A stretch of 64,000 nt of DNA from Pseudopithomyces maydicus (Eukaryota; Ascomycota; Dothideomycetes; Pleosporales; Didymosphaeriaceae). Under the pieces are notes generated by a model. The model ran no database searches and was not told the DNA's origin. It worked only from the letters and a program-made list of their open reading frames with translations. The stretch is from assembly GCA_026873275.1 (NCBI GenBank), contig JANTUC010000002.1, positions 620,001 through 684,000 of the forward strand, given 5' to 3'. A program made the translations under genes and the position numbers. Shown here piece after piece: positions 1 to 10,876 of this stretch; the first letter of the stretch is position 1; every line of letters starts with the position of its first letter.

Positions 1-261
1 TCGAAATGTTGGAAGTAGCGTGCATATAACGGCGTCCTTGCATTTGAATGGGGGACGCGCATGTACGATAGCAGCGAGCTGCGCTTAGGACCACGGCGAT
101 ACAATATGGAAGAAGACGCGACAGCATAGCTCAGCATCGCAGTGTCACAAGTGGGCCACGTTTAGATCTCATCATTCTCAAAAGCAATTAAGAGATTGCT
201 TGCATGATTGGCAGAGGCATGCAAAATATTTGTCTGTAGCCAGAGGAACAACACGTCTTGC

Positions 262-2396
262 TCATTGCAAGAACAAAACCGCATCCTCCGCACCAGTGAA
301 GAAGTCTCTGCGAACGTTCCACGCTGCTCCCACCCTTCGATAAAACCTTTCGCCGCAGTCTTCTAGCAACAGCATAGCGGTTTCCCCTACTTCAAGAGCC
401 AACAGATCCACCTCACGCGACTGCACTCTGCTGATATCTCTCCCAAAGTCCAGCTGACCAACAATTTCCTTTTTACGATCTTCATACACAAGCACGCTGC
501 CAGAAGCCGGATGTATGGCGTGCACATCCTGTTCGGGGTTTGCTGCAAATGTGAACTTCTCCGCTCCTTCCACCGACTTGCTCACACTCCACCAATCAAC
601 ACGCCAAGAATTCGGCTTCCACATTTTGCGCACGCGGCCGTATACGCAAATCTTTTGGCGTCCTGCCCCTTTTCGATGGCTTCCTCGACATTCGTGGCAG
701 CTCTTGCGGCTGTGTATGTATCATCCGAGATGCGGTAGAAGAAGGCTGATGGTGCACTGTTGACGTTTGCATCCATATCAGTCTCCACTGGAAGCGTAGC
801 CCAGGACCACGATGGCCATTTTGATACCGCAGTGTCGCCCTTTTCACTTTTAACCTCCACTGCACTTGCGACTTTCCAAAGCAGTCCCTCGGACAGGTTG
901 TTCGCCCAAATTCCAGCTAGATATTCATCCGTGCGGTTAGAACTGAGGTACTTCGCAGCCACACCAGACAAAGCTTTCAACCGATCTCCCAGATCCGTCA
1001 TATTGCGAGACGCATATGACTTGACAATATCAGCCCAGAACGTGTGCAAATTCCCTTCGCCGGAACGACATTGCATCAGGAATTCCTGCGCCATTGGCAT
1101 ATCCATGCTGCGATCCGACGACGCGTACACTGGTCTCTGCAACCTCTTCATTTTCTGTTCGTAGATTGGCTTCAACTCCAGCTCATGACCTGATGCACAC
1201 GACCAGTAAACTCTACTACTAGAAATATACAGCATGCGTGGACTCAGTCTCTCTTCTTGGAGCGTCCACGCGCGACCCGCGAGCGGTGATCGCAAACGCA
1301 ACTCGTTGAGCGACATGTCTGACGTCGTCAACCACTGTCCTCCAAGCCGACATGGCTCCGTCCTTTCGCTCCACGCGTAGCGACGATCGAGCAGCTTCTG
1401 TGTGGCCCGAGTCGTGGCGCACGCGCACAGCGTGAAGAGCGCGTTGGCGTACACCTTGTGCATTTTCGCTACTCCACTCAAAGCCTGGTCTTGGAGGACG
1501 CAGAGCGCGTCCACCCAGGCGTAACGCAGGCCCATTGCGTACACGATGCGAAGAGCGTCGCGCACTGTGGTGGGGACACTTGCGATGGGAAACCATCCGT
1601 GGCGAGGACCGACGTTCGTCGTGACGGTACGACCCTGAAAAATTTCCTCTTTTTCGGGGCCTGACATGTTATCTTTATCGCCCCAGCAATAACTCAGTGC
1701 GACGTATGGGGTGCCGCTTGGTAGATTGTCGCATAGTCGTATATACTCTGAAGATTGGATTTCAATCAAAAGGTCCGGATTTTCTTTGCTGAACTTCAGG
1801 TTGTCGCACTGTCCGATATGGGTTTCGAGGCATGTATGCAGCCATTTCTTTGCTTGTTCAATCACGGTGGAATCGTGGCTGTATGATCGCAGTGCGAGAT
1901 GCTCGATTTCGTTATGGCTGTTACAATTGACTACGCCAGCGTGATCAGGTCTGTCTTTAACTTTCACAGACAAGTATGCGCGGGAGTGACCATCTTGAGC
2001 AGTTGTTCTTTGCCAGTGCACATTCACCTCCCCTGTCGTTTTTCGAAGTTGCTCCACTCCTTCGAAGGTTACTTCGTCCAAAAGAAGGGACTGTCGATAA
2101 ACGCGGCAGATTTGGCACTTGCTCGCGCACCTTTCCAGCTCGTCAAAGTTGTTGTGCAGCAGGACCTTCGGCCCTTCATCGTTGACATTCTGCTTTTTCC
2201 CAACGTTATCTGCTATGAGATATTCAACCTTATTGCAGCCTACACATTGTTCTAATTCATCAGTGTTCGTTGCTGTGTGTGTGAGAGGTTTTGGAGATTT
2301 GGGTGACTTGGGTGACCTGGGCGACCTGGGTGACCTCGGACTTAGCCTGCCTCCTCCATCTGCGTGTCGAGGGATGAGATTGCGAAGAAAAGGCAT
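262..2396 (-). CDS. HET-domain (heterokaryon incompatibility) protein, apparent frameshift near C-terminus
   Basis: Predicted cytosolic HET-family protein. Members of this family trigger incompatibility or cell-death responses when unlike hyphae fuse; the partner locus cannot be read from sequence. Reading starts at ATG 2396, because the open frame upstream has no in-frame ATG. Residues about 19-36 are a tandem of S-P-R then S-P-K triplets. HET signatures are visible: YVALSYCWG (about 231-239), PTTVRDAL (about 275), YAWVDALCVLQD (about 292) and AGRAWTLQEE (about 373). The frame closes at 582 (604 aa). The next frame from about 660 to 262 reads as a normal HET tail ending ..YRRVG.. to VLFLQ. 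One extra base in the T run at 653-656 joins the two and gives 711 aa. No plausible intron spans the junction. Either the assembly lost a base or the gene is a C-terminally damaged allele. The HET assignment is firm; the true 3' end is not. Confidence 0.85.
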
Positions 2397-3206
2397 CTTC
2401 AGCCTTGCGACAACATCACGGGGGGCTGTCGATAGCACATATCATGGTGATTTCTCAGCCTTCTGACGTCGGCGAAGACTAATTTGCGGCGTTTGACGGA
2501 CTGCTTCGTCCTTCATGCAAGTTTTCGCGAGAGCAGACCCCAATGCAGTGAGACATGCGCACCGATGAACATGATGTTCAGAATGCACGGAGCCACTTAC
2601 GCAGCACTACTTGTTGGGCCAATGGGGGCGAAGGCTCGGCGTAAGCGCAAGGTGTTGGACCCCAAATTCACAAGAACAGACTAGGGCCGCGTGAAGTGCT
2701 CGCAAAAAACCTACCGTGCTGGGAAACTCAGGAGCTCAATCCTTGCCAGTGATCTTCCATGTTTCTGGAAACATAAAGAAACAATACAGCCTTGCGTACG
2801 GTCGGTGCGGCTGAAATCTGCTTTGCGTACGAGAAGAGACATCTCAGTGGTCATTTCGTTTACTCATAGCATCGGGAACTACTATATCACGGTGAGATTT
2901 AGTGGTATCGTTGGTCAGTCAAGCTGAAGGCTGCCTTAAATATCCAAAATACATGCTGATCCTAGATTCGTTTGCAGGTGATCAGCCTGCCAAGCGTGAA
3001 TCACCTCAAGAACCACGAGAGCCGGTCAAGGATGCCCGTAAGCGTCATCGCCATGCCTTATTTTTTGTTGAATTATAAATCCACGGGAGACTTTCTGCTC
3101 TCGCTCCTTTATTTCAAGCACACTCACACATCTTTGCAGTGATCATCGACAACAAGTTGAACACTTCTCGTGTCAAACTGAGCAGCTTCTAGTGGTATCC
3201 GTAGTC
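2397..3206. other. intergenic region, divergent promoters
   Basis: About 0.8 kb between the start of the HET gene (minus) and the start of the small membrane-protein gene (plus). It should hold both promoters. I see short chance reading frames only (2484-2684, 2691-2927) and no convincing gene, repeat or RNA. Confidence 0.5.
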
Positions 3207-3971
3207 ATGGCTGGATTTTTTAGCAGCAAGACGCTGTGGCAATATTCTCATACCCTCTCTATTCTCACTGCTGTGCTTCTTTTCACCGCCGGCTTCCTAT
3301 GCACTCTCCTATGGACTAATGGCATCGTCCAAACCCCATCAAGCGCCACCAACGCTATGACAAACACGTTGAATTCACTCTCTCCGGCAGTCTCGACCTT
3401 CAGCATAACCTATCAAGTGGTACGTACATGTCTACCTTTCATCTCTGGAGTTTTCTGCGTCTTCCACCAGGCTAACTCCATTCCCAATAGGCCATTTTCG
3501 GTACAGCATGGAACGCGATTCTCTACGTGATCCTGCTCATTCTCGAACGCGACGTTCTGCCAATTTCCACAACTCGTTTGCGCTACGAGATCGAGAAATC
3601 GGCATGCATCGTTGCTGTCGCTGGGAATGCCATCTACTCCGTTGCGTGTGTTGCTCTGATGGCTACGCTCGCGCGATTGGCGGCTGATGCCACACCGGTA
3701 CGGCAGGTAACTGGCCAGGCGGGAATTGACGTGGCTGCTGATTGGAAGAGTCGGCGAGCGGGCCAAGGAGCCACTGCCGCTTTTGCAGGTCTTGCAGCGT
3801 GAGTGTTAACAACTTTTATGGAAAAAAATATTTTTACTGACATTTAACAGAGCTATGGCAGTGTGGGCCTGTTTCATGGATACGCTGCATGCGCAAAACA
3901 GTCGGTATAGGCGTATTGTGAAGGAGGCTCCACCCACTGGTCGACCGGATGACGCGGAGAAGCAGGCATAG
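3207..3971 (+). CDS. small four-helix membrane protein, unknown function
   Basis: Three exons: 3207-3419, 3491-3798 and 3851-3971. Introns of 71 and 52 bp have GTACGT..TAG and GTGAGT..CAG ends. The spliced length is 642 bp, 213 aa. ATG 3207 is used; the frame is open slightly further upstream but has no ATG there. Four hydrophobic segments are visible: about residues 12-34, one beginning just after intron 1 (IFGTAWNAILYVILLIL), one around IVAVAGNAIYSVACVALM, and a short last one crossing the second splice junction (AAMAVWACFMDTL). The tail after it is basic/polar (HAQNSRYRR..) and probably cytosolic. The four-helix layout recalls MARVEL-type fungal membrane proteins, but I see no diagnostic motif, so this stays unnamed. 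The splice model is well supported because all three exons keep one hydrophobic reading. Confidence 0.7.
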
Positions 3972-4433
3972 ATATTGACTATTCAGCTGCTTTCGCCATA
4001 ATTTGGTTAGTTCAACCACGAAAATAAATGGAGTTCCAGCAGCAACGGTCATTTGAAGACTAGACCAGTATATTCTAGCATCTAGCCTCCGGATTATTCC
4101 ATGTTGATACTTAGATTGTGCTATTTTAGATGATCACTACAGATTGTAAAGATAATTCTAGGCGATTAATAGTGCATTTTGGTGTTACCGTTGTGAAACA
4201 TTAACCTTGGATTTATTCCAATACTTGCCACTGTCTCGAATTCTTACTTCACTTAAGTGCGATAGTTGTATAAAGGACAAATGTCAAATACGAATAAAAC
4301 TATTGTTGTAGAAAATTATACAAAGCTACATAGAATATACATTGCGCCAAACGCACAGTCTTCCTCTAAATCCATGATACTTCGTCATTGCTAATGCAGT
4401 CTGTCGGGGTCAGACCCTCTCTCCCGTTGCCGC
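3972..4433. other. AT-rich intergenic region
   Basis: About 0.46 kb between the 3' ends of two convergent genes. It is AT-rich and I see no reading frame, repeat or RNA structure in it. Confidence 0.5.
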
Positions 4434-5441
4434 TCACTTCAACGAATAAACAGACACCATGTGATGTACTGCTTTGCCGTTCCCTTTCCTTAGCAGCCCA
4501 GTTATCTCGCTAGGATGAATCCAAGCCGAAAGAATCATCGTGGCAAGCATGAGCGTCGCATCGAAGATGTACAAGAAAGCTTCATGAGAGATCAAGTAGC
4601 CATTATTTCCTTGTACATACTCGATCAAACGGAACACCGACCGTATCAGAATGAGCAAGCTAGCACCATAAAGCGCGTAGATCTGCCGTTCCCAAGGAAT
4701 GGACCTTGTGAGAACAGCTGTAGTCGGGTAATTGCACATACGGACGTGGAAGATTGCACTGGTGATCATGAAGCAGCCAAAAAACAGGAGCTGCACCACC
4801 AGACCGCCGATGATGATGCGCTCGCCTGTTTTCATGGCGCTGAGACTCCCGGATGCCATGATACCTCCACCTGTGTTGTACATTAGAGACTTGGTATATG
4901 GCCAGGAAAAAATATGAAACATACCGCCACCTTGCATCAGAAAGGAGACTACGTCGCCAACCACGAATATCTTGGTAAGCCACTTTTGCTTGATGAACGA
5001 GTGTATCTCCCCCTCAGTGACCAATATAATACGGCCAAGTATCATATATATGCTTGCCGCATACAAAGCAGGTGCAACAAGCAAGAGAATTGTTTGCACG
5101 GAATAGGTTGGAACCTGCCAGTCTGGTGACTCGGCGGATGACTTCGCGCGCTATGGTGCGATTTATTAGCTAAAGCCATATTTCTGACAAACGAATTGGA
5201 TGCATACACCTATGTAGCCGATCACCTGAACTTGATGTTGTTAGATAACTGCATCATTTACCGGTGAAATAGACTTACACAGCCCTCCAATTACGAATGG
5301 AATAAATATCATAGTCTTGGTGCGTATGACTTGGTACAGATGAACTGCAGTTATCAAGAGAAAAAGAATGGTGAAGATAATAGCGGCTGGCATCGATGGG
5401 TCATAACGGTAAAGTTTGAAGTCAAAAGCATCGTCGGCCAT
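4434..5441 (-). CDS. RTA1-like seven-helix membrane protein
   Basis: Member of the fungal RTA1/RTM1/Rsb1 family (lipid-translocating exporter-like or stress-resistance membrane proteins; plasma membrane or vacuole). Three exons: 5441-5279, 5230-5208 and 5150-4434, total 903 bp, 300 aa. The 23-bp middle exon restores the family signature FQVIGYIG, followed by R at the third exon (family pattern G-Y-x-G-R). Family features after that are LLLVAPALYAASIYM, a GGGM/GGGI pair, and a final helix near LMLATMILSAWIHP. About seven hydrophobic helices can be counted. Intron 1 uses GTAAGT..AAG and intron 2 GTATGC..TAG. ATG 5441 begins MADDAFDFKLYRYDPS, the usual short extracellular start; further upstream the frame is open but without ATG. 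Substrate unknown; members are often induced by lipid or azole stress, which is family knowledge and not visible here. Confidence 0.9.
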
Positions 5442-6033
5442 TTTCAGTCCGTGGTCGAATTCCAGAAGAGGAGAGAAGTAGAGAAATATGAAAATGAACA
5501 ATACAAAAGAAAGCTGGATTTATCTGAGCCGTGAATCTTGACTGGAAAGGTTTATATGGCGTGGCCTGTACTTAAATAATTAGTAGTATCTAGGCATACG
5601 GGCATATCTCGCCGAAAGAGTTGAATTCGCATCCTAGATACGACTAATGGCATTCGATCTAACTCTGTATGTCTAGACCTAGTACGCTTTCGGATTGATG
5701 TCTTTTCCCTGTTGGGGCTATGTTCGTTTAGCTAAGAGCTGCGAACGCGTATACGGTTTTGGAAAACGTATGCGTATGCGTATGCGTATGCGCAAACGCT
5801 AGCAGCGATGATGGCTTCTACGCCAGTTCTAAAAGTTCAGCACTAGACCGTAATGGTAGACCTGTGCTCTACCTCGCTAGTCAATGCATAGAATTTGCTC
5901 CATCTGCTTACGAGTCTCAGATCATTGTACACTGAAATTTCCCTGATAGCTTTGCCATCAATGTTTCATCATCTGCAAAGGTAAGGTCATTCCGTATGGG
6001 TCCCGATTGTATACGAACAGCATTTCAGATCAA
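5442..6033. other. intergenic region with hexamer repeat
   Basis: About 0.6 kb between the RTA1-like gene start and the 3' end of the Zn2Cys6 gene. It should contain the RTA1-like promoter. Apart from the CGTATG repeat at 5767-5792 I see nothing structured. Confidence 0.5.
5767..5792. repeat. (CGTATG)4 microsatellite
   Basis: Four perfect tandem copies of CGTATG plus a partial unit. It lies about 330 bp upstream of the RTA1-like start codon, and a related ACGTATACG-like word lies just before it. Confidence 0.9.
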
Positions 6034-7348
6034 TCATTTACCGAAGTCGCTATTAGCAATGTCCCTTGCCCATTGTGTCCAGTCCATCCATGCAGGATCA
6101 ACATCGTGGAGCGCGCTGGCCAAATGCTCAATCAAATTGACGCCAGTGTCTCTCCCCCACCACCTATCTCGAGCATAGAGAAGCAACACCCCATAGTGAA
6201 GAAATATAAACTGCGCCATAGGATCGCTGTTCTTATAGAGCCTCAAGAGTTCGTCGTCGCACATCGTCGCTGGCCAAGCAATGGCGGAACCAACATGTTT
6301 GGCCGCACAAGTTCGTTGAAAGGCTTCTTCTAGGCTCGAAATTCCAACAGCATAAGCCCGTTTCTGTTCGCTTCCAACAAACTCAGTGATACCATCGGCG
6401 CGTTCACGAAGTCTTCGTAATGCATGGACAATATCTTCGCGAAGCGCGAAGTCTTGCGTGTTACGATATACGGCCTGAAAGAGTCCCGAAAAGTCTGCTC
6501 GTCGACATGCAATACTGCGCATTTCGTTGGCGTGGTACATGAGCCCAACGCCTCGCACCAGGTCAAGCATGGACATTAGACCCTCAGCGTGCGAGGATTT
6601 TTTCGATCCCGGGTACACATTTGGCAATGCTAGGGCGATGACATTGATGATCATTGAGAAAGCGAAGAGGGCGGCGCTATTGTCGGCAGTGACCTTCTCT
6701 AGGGCGTATCTGTATTTTTGTAACCCAGAGCTCTGATATTGAATGCCAATCTCGGTGTATTGCCATTGCAGATTTGGATTTTGAGAGGCAAAATGAAATG
6801 CAGAAAGGGCAAGCAGTCCATCCATGAGGAAGTCGTGCAACACAGCCTCTTCCGGGACCACTTTTCTCCAGACATTGATGTCTCCTTCATCATGGGCCAT
6901 GGTTTCGTATGTAGAAGTTGTGTATTGCATCATCAGGCGAAGTTCTTGAAGCCGCGGTGCTATAGTTGGAGAGGGGTAGATTGCCTCTCGCTGGCAGTGA
7001 CAAATGTGGGATGAGCTCGCCTCCTGACTTGTTGCAACAATTGCGGAGCTTGCATTCCCATTGCTTGCTTCAGACGTAGGCGTTGTAGCAGAACATGGCC
7101 CAGATTCAGGGGTAGGTGGAAGTGCGTAGGTGCATTTTTTACGGCTTTTTATGCAGTTCAAACAAGAAGGATGTTCTTCTCCACACTAAAAGATCATGTG
7201 AGCACCAACCAAGCAGAATATGAGCAAGCACTAAATATATCGAGATAACTAAAGGAAGTAAAGGGGCTTAGATACATACCTTAATATGTCTCTTCTTACA
7301 TGGGGCGCACCCATGACGAGATTTCGAGTGCGTTTTGCGTAATGCCAT
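6034..7348 (-). CDS. Zn2Cys6 transcription factor (UPC2/ECM22-like, Fungal_trans_2 type)
   Basis: Nuclear DNA-binding regulator of the Gal4-type zinc cluster class. Exon 1 is 7348-7280 (23 codons) and exon 2 is 7185-6034, with a 94-bp intron (GTATGT..TAG); 406 aa. The intron falls inside the zinc cluster. The spliced product shows the spacing C-x2-C-x6-C-x6-C-x2-C-x6-C (residues about 14-41, with CAPCKKRHIK before and CGEEHPSC after the junction). The cluster is followed by a Ser/Thr/Pro-rich linker and a long helical regulatory domain with the block LHDFLMDGLLALSAFHFA, typical of sterol-uptake-control-like factors. At 406 aa it is at the short end of the family. The divergent neighbour starting at 7858 (510 bp away) is an obvious candidate target, by position only. 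Target genes and ligand are unknown. Confidence 0.88.
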
Positions 7349-7857
7349 GCATCCACCTTACGATGAATTAGTGACAACTGTGGCGTGGTAGAAGTGGCTT
7401 TGACGGTAGTGAAAACATCCGTGGCAAACCCTTCTGTCGTGCGAGGAATAATGCACAGAACGCAGAACCAAGCTCGTTCTGGCGGCCTACGCTTTCAAGG
7501 GTCTGGCCTGTCTATCACGTGCCAAGTCAACCAATAAGATAATGGAAGTGGGGCTAGACTCCAATAAGGTCCACGAGTTCCCAAGGTTCGGCCGCTAGAC
7601 TACAGGCTAGGTAGATATCACGTGGAAATCTGAGAACCTGTGCAAAATATGGGCGAGAGGATTGTTTTTCGTGTCTATCATCACAAGTAACCTTAAATCA
7701 TCGTAAGCCCAATTAAGGGCTCTTGTTGCCCTACATGTGTACTAATCCATATACATACTAGCTGCGGTGGGGTGATTCACCAGCAATTCTCAGCCTTGCG
7801 CCTTCCGTGCCACCTACTTCTACATAATTCGATTGTTTCATCTATTCAGTGTCACAC
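7349..7857. promoter_or_regulatory. shared divergent promoter region
   Basis: About 510 bp between the zinc-cluster regulator (minus) and the deoxyribosyltransferase-like gene (plus). It must carry both promoters. I see no clean TATA box; individual regulator sites cannot be called by eye. Confidence 0.5.
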
Positions 7858-8370
7858 ATGATGTCTTCAAAGCACGCAACAATCCATTTCCCTCCCGGGT
7901 ACCCTGAGCTCACTCGACCCTCTCTTGTGCTCTTTGGCACGATCGAGGCAGACCCAACCGACAATTGGGCCAGCAATCTCAGTACTACGCTCTTGGATCT
8001 CCCAATCCAAATTCTCAACCCACGCCGGGATGACTGGGATTCTACATGGCGAGAAGAAGTCTCGTTCACGCCGTTCCGAGAAAACGTCGAATGGGAGATG
8101 TCGCACGCCGAGAAGGCTAGGCTAATCGTATTTTGCTTCAAAGCTGGAAGTTTGTGTCCTATTTCTCTACTGGAACTGGGGATGCATGCCTCAAGGTTTG
8201 GGCAACATACGATTGTGTGTTGCGAGGAGGGATTTTACAAGAGGGGTAATGTGGAAATTGTGTGTGCGAAATTCGGAGTGCCGTTTATGAAGACTACAGA
8301 AGAACTTGAAAACCTTGTCAGATCAAGGATGAAGACACTATGCGAAAGAGAAAGTGATAATTTAAGCTAG
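7858..8370 (+). CDS. nucleoside 2-deoxyribosyltransferase-like protein
   Basis: Single-exon, 170-aa cytosolic protein, start ATG 7858 (a second ATG follows at once). It resembles the Nuc_deoxyri_tr2-type fold. Visible features are a hydrophobic strand with glycine (SLVLFGTIE, about 25-33), the block LNPRRDDWD (about 54-62), a WE pair (about 79-80), a second strand RLIVFCF, and PISLLELGMHA (about 102-112), where the Glu of LELG sits at the position of the family's catalytic/nucleoside-binding acid. Relatives transfer or hydrolyse (deoxy)ribosyl groups of nucleosides. Whether this copy is an enzyme, and on what substrate, is not known. Family proteins are common in bacteria and scattered in fungi, so old horizontal transfer is possible but unproven. 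It sits between a divergent regulator and a PAN-repeat gene. Confidence 0.72.
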   Translation: MMSSKHATIHFPPGYPELTRPSLVLFGTIEADPTDNWASNLSTTLLDLPIQILNPRRDDWDSTWREEVSFTPFRENVEWEMSHAEKARLIVFCFKAGSLCPISLLELGMHASRFGQHTIVCCEEGFYKRGNVEIVCAKFGVPFMKTTEELENLVRSRMKTLCERESDNLS

Positions 8371-8617
8371 CTGAAGAGGAGGGCCGGAACGGACGAAGAC
8401 CAACACTTGTCTTAATTTGATACTGAGATGTACATTTGGGCTTTTTGCCACTTATTCCTTGGCGTAAACCACGTATAGAGAGCCTATAACATGCTTTTGG
8501 ATATTGATCCTTGATAAATTACGGTATATTATACAGAAGACCTTTTTGGAAAGCGACATTTTCGTATACCAGGTGAAGAGATTCCAGTATACGAGAACTT
8601 TGTTCTTGATCAACTCC

Positions 8618-9892
8618 TCAAGCAATGGGAAGAACGTTCATACTTTTCGAATCCAACTCTTGTGCTAAGTCTTGAGACGACATCTCGTGCTTTACCGGGT
8701 CCGCTTCGAGCTCCATGGGATTGACTGGCAATTCTGCATCCGGTGCCTTGAACACCATACTTCCATGTCCTGGAGAACGCTCCAATTTGTCCACCCTCTT
8801 TCTCTTCCACCACCACCAGGTTCCGATTGATAACGCAACAATTCCAGCAATACCCCCAATTACAGGGCCAGCTATCCACGCCCTACTTTCACTTGCCGTC
8901 TGGCTTTGCTGCACGTGATTGGTCTCATTTTTTGGCGCACTTTTCGGAACCGAAGTATTATTTGTTTGTTGCCGTACAGCAGATATCCAGTTATCGGAAG
9001 GTGACATGTGCGTCTCTATTGTCGATTTGATATAGCAATTTTCGTATCCCTGGGTCATTTGAGCATCGAAAACAGAGCCCACGCAATCATCATGGGTACT
9101 GCAACTGTTCACACAATCTTGATTTGTTGTGAAATGCTGGACCATTATGTCCTTCCCAGAAGCCATTTGCCCACACAACAATTGGAAAGGGTTGTTGTTT
9201 CTTGCTGTGACATTTTTATCTGTGCCCTGGATGCAGTCGTGCGCCTTTTCCCCGGGCATTTCGAAAAGCGCTATAGCAGCATGTGTGGCCATCTTAGCTG
9301 TCCTTGCAATGTTGAGCTCCCGCGCCGTTCCATGCTTGGGATAACAGTTCAAATAACCGGTCTGAATAGATTGTTCCCAAGCTACCCCTGTGCAGAGTGG
9401 ATGCATCTTTGAGCAATGGTCGAGGCATTGCCCAAGAGTAGTTGTGTGGATTGCACAGTCGGTGGTTGTTGGTGGGAAAGAGCAGATATCAACCCCTGGC
9501 ATATCCTGATCGCATATGATCTTGAAATCAAGGCCGTTCCCAGAAGTTTGGTTCTTCGTATTTATTCCAGGACAGTCGGATGAGAGCGGCTGTAATTGTG
9601 TGCTATTTGCGATACCGAGGATCCACCCATCCACACTCTTTATCATGCGCTTAGTAACGGCACTGTCTTTCAGGTAGCAGCTCAGCCCATTTGAGTCAAA
9701 TGCCACAGCTCCACATAATTTTCCGTTGAATTGCGTACATAGTTCGAGACATTCCTTGAGATCATTGGCACCTGTATGGGCAATATCGTTATCGGGTGTG
9801 TCAGAATTGCAGTATAGTGTGAACTGCAATCCTTCAGCCGTGGTGTAACTCGTTTCTGCACAACTGATTGCGGTTGTCGTCCGGGAAGCCAT
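8618..9892 (-). CDS. PAN/apple-repeat single-pass membrane protein
   Basis: 424 aa from ATG 9892. Three Cys-rich modules of PAN/apple type follow one another, each opening with a lone Cys and ending with a CY-K/CYLK/CYIK block: about residues 11-75, 108-185 and 214-290. Many N-x-S/T sites suggest an extracellular position. One strong transmembrane segment follows (WIAGPVIGGIAGIVALSIG, about 341-359), then WWWWKRKR as stop-transfer and a cytosolic tail of about 60 aa rich in acidic residues. PAN modules bind proteins or carbohydrates, so a cell-surface adhesion or sensing role is plausible (inference). No signal peptide is present at this start, although the topology requires one, so an upstream exon is probably missing; see the open segment at 9834-10106. 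Confidence 0.65.
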   Translation of the reverse strand: MASRTTTAISCAETSYTTAEGLQFTLYCNSDTPDNDIAHTGANDLKECLELCTQFNGKLCGAVAFDSNGLSCYLKDSAVTKRMIKSVDGWILGIANSTQLQPLSSDCPGINTKNQTSGNGLDFKIICDQDMPGVDICSFPPTTTDCAIHTTTLGQCLDHCSKMHPLCTGVAWEQSIQTGYLNCYPKHGTARELNIARTAKMATHAAIALFEMPGEKAHDCIQGTDKNVTARNNNPFQLLCGQMASGKDIMVQHFTTNQDCVNSCSTHDDCVGSVFDAQMTQGYENCYIKSTIETHMSPSDNWISAVRQQTNNTSVPKSAPKNETNHVQQSQTASESRAWIAGPVIGGIAGIVALSIGTWWWWKRKRVDKLERSPGHGSMVFKAPDAELPVNPMELEADPVKHEMSSQDLAQELDSKSMNVLPIA

Positions 9893-10106
9893 TCAGAGTA
9901 TAAGCAGCCACGACTTTTCTCCGGCTTTGTGGATAAGTAAATCCACCTTGGTAGTGTTGAATAATTAGGATTGCAGCCTCATTTACAACATGGAAGGTTG
10001 TGTTAAATGAAATATTATCGGCCCCTGTTCCTTTCATCTCCTCTCCCTTGAATGTCCCGAATGTTGTCCCGGCTTTGGTAGTGTAGTCCGACCCTGCATC
10101 GATGCA
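9834..10106 (-). other. open segment upstream of PAN gene, possible missing exon
   Basis: The minus frame from about 10106 (directly after a TTAG acceptor-like site) to 9834 is open and reads protein-like: GSDYTTKAGTTFGTF, then FNTTFHVVNEAAILIIQHY. It overlaps the start of the PAN gene in another frame. One base fewer in the CCC/GGG run near 9883 would fuse it to the PAN frame. It may be the true N-terminal part of that protein or a separate small domain. I cannot find its first exon. Confidence 0.3.
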
Positions 10107-10876
10107 CTAATACTAAACAGGCAAAAACTACTCCCAATAGTCCGTCGCCCCAAAACCCATCACCATCAACAATACCATCTAGCTTTCAACGCGATCCAAC
10201 TGACTACTGTAATTGAGAGGTCTAACTGGATTTCAAGGTTTGATCCCCCGCATAATGAGAGCTCTTGATACTTCAAAGCCTTGATTTGATGTTGATATCC
10301 TTCTCAGCTCGGCGTTCACAAATGGATGTTCCGGCACTTTGGGTCGATATTGCTGGATATTGTAGGTATGGGGGCGGCCAAAAAGCGGTTTTCCGGGTTT
10401 CCATACATGTCTTCTGCACGATGCAGGCATGATACGTCCGCGTTCAACACCCATGAAGCCCTACCTCAACTCCGTTGTGAAACCCGATAGTCAGTGTATG
10501 GGCTGTCGCATTTCGAAATTAATGTTTCAACTTGGCTGTAGCACTAACCGTGTCTGCTGGTTTCTATAGGTTTACTTGAAACCTATACTTTTCCAAGGTG
10601 CGTAAAATCAAGGAGTTCTTCCGGTTCGTCTCAACTGCTTTAATGACGTAACTACCGGCAGAAGAGAATATAGCGCAACATTGAGAGGACAGAACGGAAC
10701 GATCTTTTTCGCTAAGTCAGATTGCATGAAAACACTGTTCTGGAAACTGTTTGATTCAACACAGAGCTTCCGATGTAGATTGGCTACGAAATGAGGCCGC
10801 TTAAATGTGTCTACAATCACACATCTGATAAATACTATATGTATTACAGCTCTCAAACTACTCAACAGTATATGAA
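10107..10876. other. intergenic region
   Basis: About 0.77 kb between the PAN gene and the 3' end of the F-box gene. A minus reading frame at 10233-10454 has no recognisable features. Nothing else seen. Confidence 0.45.
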
